This document shows, piece after piece, positions 5,635-10,594 of a stretch of 10,594 nt of DNA (position 1 is its first letter; each line of letters begins with the position of its first letter). The translations under genes and the position numbers were made by a program. Source of the stretch: Alphaproteobacteria bacterium (GTDB taxonomy: Bacteria > Pseudomonadota > Alphaproteobacteria > Rickettsiales > UBA998). The notes beneath the pieces are model-generated. The model saw nothing but the letters and a program-made list of their open reading frames with translations. It had not been told where the DNA came from and did no database searches. The stretch is from NCBI GenBank assembly GCA_021730835.1, contig JAKFYP010000088.1:1-10594 (forward strand), read 5' to 3'.

Positions 5635-5779
5635 TAGCAGTCTGCGGAAAAACTATTCTGACGGGTGATTTTGTCGTTGTTTTTGTCCTCGAATCCTCAT
5701 GTACCTTCACGTACACTCCGGTTCTTCGGGCAAAACGCCTGAAAATCTCCTCGCCAAAACGGTTTTCCGCAAACTGTTA
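5635..5779. repeat. ~145-bp imperfect palindrome upstream of def
   Basis: The outer ends TAGCAGTCTGCGG (5635-5647) and CCGCAAACTGTTA (5767-5779) are complementary at 11 of 13 positions. The centre TGTAC-CTTCAC-GTACA (5700-5715) is a perfect 5-base palindrome whose midpoint coincides, within half a base, with that of the outer ends. Between them the arms share GATTTT and CGTTTT-like words in register. The element fills most of the gap between def and the 536-aa gene, both minus strand. It has no convincing reading frame. It could be a decayed nonautonomous element or a structured intergenic repeat family. Confidence 0.6.
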
Positions 5780-5822
5780 GGGAACCCGGAAACTAGGCAA
5801 AAACGGGACGGATTGCAACCCA

Positions 5823-7433
5823 TCAATAGATCAGCACGCCGCTTTCGCGCCGGTTGGGGGAATCCACTTCCGGCCCCGGCGTAGCGTGGGCCGGGCCGCG
5901 TTCCAGGCGAAGCTGACGGTTGCGCAACAATTCATTCTCGCGGGCGGATTCGGCGACATAGCCCGTGCCGCGCCGGTGCGTATTCATATCCATATCCCAG
6001 ATTTGCGATCCGGGAACATCCATCATCAGGCGGAGTTGCCGGGCATCAAGCGCAATGCCGCGTACTCCTTTTTCGCGTACCTCAAGGTAATTCCTCAGGG
6101 ATTGCTGTGGTGCGCCGGGGATAAGTATCCCAGAACCCATGATGTACAGCGCTCCCTCATAGCCGAATTTACGGTCAATAATATCTCCGGCGATCAGTGA
6201 TAATACGGGCTTCAAGCCCTGCATTTCGTCATGCGTAATCAACTCCCGGCGATGGTCGAGGCGCTCCGCCTGCAACGTGCGCATCAGCCTGCCGACCAGA
6301 TCGGTTTTAGCTTCCGGGCCGAGATTGTTAAGCTGCACGTCGTTGACGGCTTTCCAGAGCACGTCCGATCCTACCGCGCCGTAAAACACGGTACGCTCCG
6401 CGCCGATCAGCAGCGCGTTGGCGATAAAGCCTATCTTGTTGTTAATCAGTGGCGCGAGACCTGCGCCGTGGCGGGCCATCTGCTGCCAGATAAAACGATC
6501 GGTCATGGTGGTGATCAGCGGGTTGTTGCTGTGCAGGACATCGCTAAAGGTCACGTCTTTTGGTAACTTCCCGAGTTCGGCTCCGACGGCCAGAGAGGTG
6601 CTTTGCATCAGATGCCGGTATCCCTTGACCGCGTGAAAGAGCGCCAGCCCGGTAAAAATGGTGCTCTCCAGTATGCTGGCCAGCCAGCTTGCCCGGTTTG
6701 CCGAAGGGGGGGTGGCGGCCAGATTGTCCACGACACTGGTAAATGCTGCGTGGCGTTTGTCCGGCTCGGCTTTGAGCGCCGTCTCGAATTTCTCCTCATA
6801 ATCCTGAATATCGGCCCCGAGCAGGGAAAACGCTTTCTCTGCCGGAGCGGACATTTTCGGGTAATGGCGAAGGCTGGAATCGTGCTCCAGTTCACCGGCA
6901 AAGCCGCGAGCTTTTGCGATGAACTGGTTATAGCGCTTTTCCGTCCATTGCCCGGCGAGATCAAAAATCTCACGCCACGCGCCCAGCATGCGCATAACCG
7001 GGTAGTAGGAGAAGAAGAACGTCGAAGTCTCAAAATTGAGGCCGACCCGGCTCATGAACGTATTGCTTTTACCGCTGTGCTTGGCGGGAAGGTAGGGGTG
7101 GAACTTACGTTCCTGCATCCATTGCTCTACCGTTTTCCCGGTCTGGGTGATGCCATCCGAACTCTTTCTGGCTGTCGCGTCATCGGCCTTGTTAACCCAT
7201 TGCTCAATATTGTCGATCCACTGATCAAGATTTTTCGCTGACCCATTACCCGATGGAGCCGGGGGAGGGTTTCCGGGCGGCGCAGCAGGTTTTGCGTTCC
7301 AGTTGGCAACCGGTGTCGCTTTTTGCGGTTCGGCAACAGCGGACGCCGCCCCGTTCGCTGCGACAGCGACAAGGTAATCCGGCCCGTAATCCTTGTCAGG
7401 AACCACAGGCATTATACTGGCCGTTTCATTCAT
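5823..7433 (-). CDS. Hypothetical protein, 536 aa, unknown function
   Basis: I do not recognise any domain. Residues ~1-70 are Ala, Pro, Gly and Asn rich (a PPGNPPPAPSGNGS stretch at about 52-65) and look disordered. Residues ~70-110 carry repeated Gln-Trp words (LDQWIDNIEQWVNK, then VEQWMQERKF). An aromatic stretch FFFSYYPVMRMLGAWREIF follows (about 139-157). Two segments are hydrophobic enough to be membrane-associated: SWLASILESTIFTGLALFHA (about 249-268) and IGFIANALLIGAERTVFYGAV (about 334-354). The C-terminus is Arg and Glu rich. There is no N-terminal signal peptide. The ATG at 7431-7433 has GGTGGA seven bases upstream and is preferred over an in-frame GTG at 7460. It is divergent from dksA, with a 236-bp gap. 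The disordered lead and lack of known folds would fit a secreted or cell-envelope protein, but this is a guess. Confidence 0.7.
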   Translation of the reverse strand: MNETASIMPVVPDKDYGPDYLVAVAANGAASAVAEPQKATPVANWNAKPAAPPGNPPPAPSGNGSAKNLDQWIDNIEQWVNKADDATARKSSDGITQTGKTVEQWMQERKFHPYLPAKHSGKSNTFMSRVGLNFETSTFFFSYYPVMRMLGAWREIFDLAGQWTEKRYNQFIAKARGFAGELEHDSSLRHYPKMSAPAEKAFSLLGADIQDYEEKFETALKAEPDKRHAAFTSVVDNLAATPPSANRASWLASILESTIFTGLALFHAVKGYRHLMQSTSLAVGAELGKLPKDVTFSDVLHSNNPLITTMTDRFIWQQMARHGAGLAPLINNKIGFIANALLIGAERTVFYGAVGSDVLWKAVNDVQLNNLGPEAKTDLVGRLMRTLQAERLDHRRELITHDEMQGLKPVLSLIAGDIIDRKFGYEGALYIMGSGILIPGAPQQSLRNYLEVREKGVRGIALDARQLRLMMDVPGSQIWDMDMNTHRRGTGYVAESARENELLRNRQLRLERGPAHATPGPEVDSPNRRESGVLIY

Positions 7434-7555
7434 ACACGTATCCACCGTCCAGAATAACACCGGACTGTTACGGTTTAATGAAGGCGCGACACTTTGTTAG
7501 CCGGAAAGCGTAATATTTTTCAAAGCTAAGGCGGATTGCAAGCCCGACTGTTCAA

Positions 7556-7584
7556 AAATGGTGCAACACGCATTTGAAATGGTG
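7556..7584. promoter_or_regulatory. Direct repeat AAATGGTG, two copies 21 bp apart, upstream of dksA
   Basis: AAATGGTG occurs at 7556-7563 and 7577-7584, a spacing of two helical turns, in the divergent gap between the 536-aa gene and dksA. A second repeated word, CATTTG, occurs at 7571 and 7600. Direct repeats at this spacing can bind a regulator on one face of the DNA. No convincing -35 and -10 pair was found close to dksA, so the link to its control is only positional. Confidence 0.25.
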
Positions 7585-7669
7585 GGTATCGCGTAAAAAC
7601 ATTTGCCATTTCGGGTTGATTCCTTTAAAAGCGTGGCTCCTTAGAGGCATTATAAACCGGAGATTATTC

Positions 7670-8089
7670 ATGGCCGCTACCCTTCCAAAAGGTTACAAAC
7701 CGACTGAAAAAGAAGAGTACATGAATGAGAAGCAACTGGAATATTTCCGCCAGAAGCTGCTTTCGTGGCGTCAGGAGCTGATCGCCGAGTCGCGGGAGAC
7801 TATTGACCATCTCAAGGAAGAAAACTGGCACGAGCCGGATATAGCTGATCGTGCATCGCTGGAGACGGAAGCGGGGGTAGAGTTGCGCACCCGAAATCGC
7901 TATCTGAAGTTGATTTCCAAGATAGATCAGGCACTCAAAAGAATTGAAACCGGCGAATACGGCTATTGCGAGGAAACCGGCGATCCGATTGGCATCAAAC
8001 GGCTGGAAGCCCGCCCCATCGCCTCCCTGACGCTCGAAGCGCAGGAACGTCATGAGCGTATGGAAAAGCAGTACGCTGACGAAGATTAA
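7670..8089 (+). CDS. dksA: DksA/TraR-family RNA polymerase-binding regulator
   Basis: DksA binds the secondary channel of RNA polymerase and, with ppGpp, adjusts rRNA, amino-acid and stress promoters. The 139-aa protein has an N-terminal coiled-coil region with the tip motif EPDIADRAS, keeping Asp57, Asp60, Ala62 and Ser63 in the places of the active tip residues of Escherichia coli DksA. The C-terminal globular part reads YGYCEETGDPIGIKRLEARPIASLTLEAQ. Only Cys100 of the four zinc-finger cysteines remains; the other three positions are Thr103, Thr121 and Ala124. Reduced-cysteine DksA proteins are known in alphaproteobacteria, where the fold does not need zinc. The ATG at 7670 has GGAG eight bases upstream; an open frame extends to 7574 but lacks support. 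The gene converges on ispDF. Confidence 0.94.
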   Translation: MAATLPKGYKPTEKEEYMNEKQLEYFRQKLLSWRQELIAESRETIDHLKEENWHEPDIADRASLETEAGVELRTRNRYLKLISKIDQALKRIETGEYGYCEETGDPIGIKRLEARPIASLTLEAQERHERMEKQYADED

Positions 8090-8091
8090 GC

Positions 8092-8138
8092 GATAGCCGA
8101 TTTACTTGTGTGACTGTACATCAGTCAAATCGGCTATC
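8092..8138. terminator. Strong hairpin between convergent dksA and ispDF, probable bidirectional terminator
   Basis: GATAGCCGATTT (8092-8103) pairs perfectly with AAATCGGCTATC (8127-8138), and an inner stem TGACTG (8111-8116) with CAGTCA (8122-8127) folds within the loop. It begins 3 bases after the dksA stop. Because the stem ends in AAA/TTT on its loop side rather than outside, there is no classic external T tract on either strand, so termination may be factor-assisted or the hairpin may protect the 3' end of the mRNA. A second small hairpin, TGTGC-GTAA-GCACA, follows near 8179-8192. Confidence 0.5.
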
Positions 8139-8199
8139 ACTCGCAATTGCAGGCGCACCGCCTATGCGGCGTGTAGTTTGTGCGTAAGCACACACTCAA

Positions 8200-9372
8200 T
8201 CAGCTATAATAAGCACGCAACGTCACTACGGCCTGTGCGGCGATGCCTTCCCGGCGGCCTGCGAATCCTAATCCCTCGGTCGTCGTTGCCTTGATATTGA
8301 TCCGGTTTTCCTCCGCACCCAGCAAATGTGCCACCCGGGCGCGCATCGCTTCGCGGTGCGGGCCGATTTTTGGCGCTTCGCAGATAATCGTCAGGTCGGC
8401 ATGCAGCAATTGCGCCTGTTTTATTGCCATCAACCGGCACGCTTCTGCAACGAATACCGCGGAATCAACTCCCTTCCAGCGTGCCTCGGAGGGTGGAAAA
8501 TGCTGGCCTATATCTCCTTCCCCCAGCGCCCCCAGCATGGCATCCACCAGCGCATGCAGGAGCACGTCAGCATCGGAATGGCCCTCAAGCCGGTGGGTAT
8601 GGGGAATATCCACTCCGCCCAGACGAATCATCCCGCCAGATGAGGGAATCAGCCGGTGCACGTCATAGCCAAAGCCGGTGCGCACCTCGCCGCCAGCCGC
8701 TATTTTCTCCGCCATCGCCCAATCCTCCGCCGTGGTCAGCTTGATATTCTCTCGTTCACCTGCAATCCAGCGCACCGTGTGACCGGCATTTTCCATCAGC
8801 GCCGCGTCGTCGCTCAGCCCTTGCCCGGCATATGCCGTATGCGCCGCCGATAAAAGCGCGTAGTCGAATGCCTGCGGCGTCTGGGCCGCGACGGTAGTTT
8901 CACGCGGGATAGTGGTATTCACCTGATTTCGCTCAACCCGCTTGAGGGTTTCCGTCACCGGCAGGGCCGGAATTATCCCCGCTGCTCCCTGTGCTAACTC
9001 CCCCAGCAGCCGGGCAACCAATGCGGCGGAGATAAACGGGCGGGCGGCATCGTGGATCAGGATATGGCGCGGCGGATTACCGGCCAGCGCTCTCAGCCCG
9101 TTTCGCACCGATTCCTGCCGTGTCGCTCCGCCTTCGATCACGCCCGCAACCGGCAGATCGCCGCCCGCCTGCTCATAAAGCGCCCGGTGATCGGGGTGGA
9201 TGACGACCCATAACGGCCCGGCTTTGGCAGCCAGCATGGCCTGTATGGTACGGCGGATGACGGGTATCCTGCCCAGAGGGCGATATTGCTTCGGAATACC
9301 GCCGCCCAGCCGCTCGCCAACCCCGGCGGCGACGATCAGGATGGCGGTATCCGGCAGCATATTTTTTACCAT
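8200..9372 (-). CDS. ispDF: Bifunctional IspD/IspF (MEP cytidylyltransferase / MECDP synthase)
   Basis: Catalyses two non-consecutive steps of the MEP isoprenoid pathway: joining CTP to methylerythritol phosphate (IspD), and cyclising CDP-ME 2-phosphate (IspF). The IspD part (about 6-226) has the nucleotide loop LIVAAGVGERLGGGIPKQY, HDAARPF, QTPQAF and DDAALME. The IspF part (about 230-390) has GYDVH with metal ligands Asp and His, a further ligand His in LLHALVDAMLGAL, DIGQHFPPSE, and TTEGLGFAGRREGIAAQA. Both active sites look complete. Fused ispDF is typical of alphaproteobacteria and some campylobacters. I prefer the ATG at 9372, with GAGA eight bases upstream; a GTG at 9390 would add six residues. 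It is divergent from the gene at 9481 across a short AT-rich gap. Confidence 0.96.
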   Translation of the reverse strand: MVKNMLPDTAILIVAAGVGERLGGGIPKQYRPLGRIPVIRRTIQAMLAAKAGPLWVVIHPDHRALYEQAGGDLPVAGVIEGGATRQESVRNGLRALAGNPPRHILIHDAARPFISAALVARLLGELAQGAAGIIPALPVTETLKRVERNQVNTTIPRETTVAAQTPQAFDYALLSAAHTAYAGQGLSDDAALMENAGHTVRWIAGERENIKLTTAEDWAMAEKIAAGGEVRTGFGYDVHRLIPSSGGMIRLGGVDIPHTHRLEGHSDADVLLHALVDAMLGALGEGDIGQHFPPSEARWKGVDSAVFVAEACRLMAIKQAQLLHADLTIICEAPKIGPHREAMRARVAHLLGAEENRINIKATTTEGLGFAGRREGIAAQAVVTLRAYYS

Positions 9373-9480
9373 ATTTGCTTTCTCGTTCACGATTCTCTAT
9401 AAATGGTAACGAAGCCTGTTGTTATGGCGAACAGATATAGAGCATATTCTCAGTAACAATAAAAGAAGAAGAGGTATAAA

Positions 9481-9891
9481 ATGGTAACGAGTACGACAAC
9501 GGAAGATAAAGATAAAAGAGGTTTTCCCATTGCGCTATCTATACAAGAAAGTAGTCGGTCTCGCTTATATGCAGCCATGCAAACACTGGAGCATCAGGAA
9601 ATAGCCGGGGCTATGCTGCTATTGGCGCAGCAAGAGAATGAAGAAATTCAGCGTTATATTGACCAGGCGGACAAGCGTTTGGAAACGCGGACAGGGGATG
9701 AGCCTGAGGCAGTCTCCTCCGAAATGAAAGGCGCGATCACTCAACAAATATATCAGCAACGTCAAGCACATGGTATGGGTTGCGATGTAGACGGCATTCG
9801 GAAAATGGTTGACACCGCATTTGAAAACCGTTCTGTGAATATCGCCAATGCCGTACTGGTTTTACAGCCGGATGCGGCGATGTCCCGCTAG
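9481..9891 (+). CDS. Hypothetical protein, 136 aa
   Basis: No recognisable family. The protein looks almost wholly helical, with a likely coiled-coil stretch from about 28 to 70 (ESSRSRLYAAMQTLEHQEIAG, then QENEEIQRYIDQADKRLETR). It has one cysteine, no membrane segment and no signal peptide. The ATG is preceded by GAGG with a 6-base spacer, a good ribosome-binding site. It ends 13 bp before dusB on the same strand, so the two are probably co-transcribed from the gap shared with ispDF. Its G+C content is visibly lower than that of dusB and ispDF, which suggests a later arrival or weaker selection. A role in tRNA modification is only implied by position. Confidence 0.65.
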   Translation: MVTSTTTEDKDKRGFPIALSIQESSRSRLYAAMQTLEHQEIAGAMLLLAQQENEEIQRYIDQADKRLETRTGDEPEAVSSEMKGAITQQIYQQRQAHGMGCDVDGIRKMVDTAFENRSVNIANAVLVLQPDAAMSR

Positions 9892-9904
9892 CCGGAGTTG
9901 CGCT

Positions 9905-10594
9905 ATGTTGCCCCTTGCCCCCATCCGGATTGGCCCGGTGACGCTTGAGGATCCGGTGATCCTCGCGCCGATGACCGGCGTTTCCGATCTGGCGTTTCGC
10001 CATCAGGTCAAGCGCTTCGGCGTCGGCATGGTCGTCTCGGAGATGATCGCCTCGAAGGCGATGATTCTGCAAACCGCCAATTCGCTGCGCATGGCACGGT
10101 TTGAAAAAACCGAGCGGCCAATGGCGGTGCAACTGGCGGGCTGCGAACCGGAGGTAATGGCCGAAGCGGCGAAGCTCAACGAGGATATGGGCGCGGATAT
10201 CATTGACATCAATTTCGGCTGTCCGGTGAAAAAAGTGGTCAACGGCTATGCCGGATCGGCGCTTTTGCGCGATGAGCCTTTGGCGGCGAAAATCCTTGAG
10301 GCAACGGCAAAGGCGGTCAGTATCCCGGTGACGCTTAAAATGCGCATGGGCTGGGATCATACCTCGCTCAACGCCCCGAAAATCGCTAAAATCGCCGAGG
10401 AATGCGGGATTAAAATGATTACCGTGCACGGGCGCACCCGCTGCCAGATGTATAAGGGCCACGCCGACTGGGGGTTCGTGCGCCGGGTGAAGGAGGCGAT
10501 TTCCCTGCCGGTGATTGTCAACGGGGACATTACGACGACTCAGGAGGCCGCTGACGCGCTGGCGCAATCGGGGGCTGACGGGGTGATGCTGGGG
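9905..10594 (+). CDS. dusB: tRNA dihydrouridine synthase DusB (NifR3 family), partial at window end
   Basis: An FMN-dependent enzyme that reduces uridine to dihydrouridine in the tRNA D-arm region. The frame stays open for 230 codons to the window edge. Visible features are the N-terminal barrel strand PVILAPMTGVSDLAFRH, SEMIASKAM, MAVQLAGCEPEVMAEAAK, the catalytic-Cys motif DINFGCPVKKV, the FMN-contact LKMRMGWD, and the conserved VHGRTRCQMYKG. About 100 residues, the C-terminal helical domain, should follow beyond the window. The ATG at 9905 has GGAG eight bases upstream. In many alphaproteobacteria this gene is next to ispDF and leads into ntrB-ntrC; whether ntrBC follows here cannot be seen. 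The only addition is the small gene just upstream. Confidence 0.95.
   Translation, partial: MLPLAPIRIGPVTLEDPVILAPMTGVSDLAFRHQVKRFGVGMVVSEMIASKAMILQTANSLRMARFEKTERPMAVQLAGCEPEVMAEAAKLNEDMGADIIDINFGCPVKKVVNGYAGSALLRDEPLAAKILEATAKAVSIPVTLKMRMGWDHTSLNAPKIAKIAEECGIKMITVHGRTRCQMYKGHADWGFVRRVKEAISLPVIVNGDITTTQEAADALAQSGADGVMLG

Noticed and set aside
6603..7241. Plus-strand open frame of 212 codons inside the 536-aa gene
   Set aside because: It lies wholly antisense within a longer frame that has a good ribosome-binding site and sensible composition, and its translation shows no recognisable features.
9737..10567. Long minus-strand open frame (276 codons) opposite the 136-aa gene and dusB
   Set aside because: It is antisense to a clear dusB with all family motifs, and its own translation is rich in Arg and His with no domain pattern. 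It is a shadow frame of GC-rich coding DNA.
1..10594. Search for CRISPR arrays, tRNA and rRNA genes, toxin-antitoxin pairs and known defence genes
   Set aside because: No regularly spaced direct repeats, no tRNA-like cloverleaf with a TTCGA-type loop, no rRNA signature and no recognisable defence domain were seen.

Overview
The window looks like chromosomal DNA from an alphaproteobacterium. The evidence is a fused ispD-ispF gene divergent from a nifR3/dusB-type gene, a DksA whose zinc-finger cysteines are reduced to one, and alphaproteobacterial-style PheA, peptide deformylase and DusB sequences. The genes are GC-rich and the intergenic islands and the transposase remnant are more AT-rich. 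I cannot place it below class level from sequence alone.

Layout. Positions 1-126 hold part of a small palindromic mobile element whose other end lies outside the window. Positions 174-3328 carry three minus-strand genes: a membrane acyltransferase, pheA (prephenate dehydratase) and an unrecognised 277-aa protein. A 212-bp inverted-repeat element separates the first two. Positions 3329-3726 are a long AT-rich intergenic region with a promoter candidate, a rho-independent terminator and operator-like palindromes. It is followed by a small plus-strand gene of unknown function (3727-4149). Positions 4151-5062 are a landing zone for mobile DNA: a complete 174-bp MITE-like element with matching terminal repeats and an 8-bp target duplication, a truncated IS5-family transposase, and a pair of GC-rich hairpins at its broken edge. 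Peptide deformylase (minus) follows, then a ~145-bp imperfect palindrome, and a 536-aa minus-strand protein I cannot assign. That gene is divergent from dksA (plus). dksA converges on ispDF (minus) across a strong 12-bp-stem hairpin. ispDF is divergent from a small unknown gene (plus) that sits 13 bp upstream of dusB, which runs off the window end.

Functionally, the recognised genes are housekeeping: phenylalanine synthesis (PheA), N-terminal protein maturation (Def), transcriptional control by RNA polymerase binding (DksA), isoprenoid precursor synthesis (IspDF) and tRNA dihydrouridine formation (DusB). They do not form one pathway. I see no defence system, CRISPR array, tRNA or rRNA. The least ordinary content is the density of structured repeats: three large palindromic element families plus GC hairpins in 10.6 kb, one with a clear signature of transposition and of base-pair covariation between copies. 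There is also a PheA with an altered catalytic-motif residue, and the possible small structured transcript near 3447-3539.
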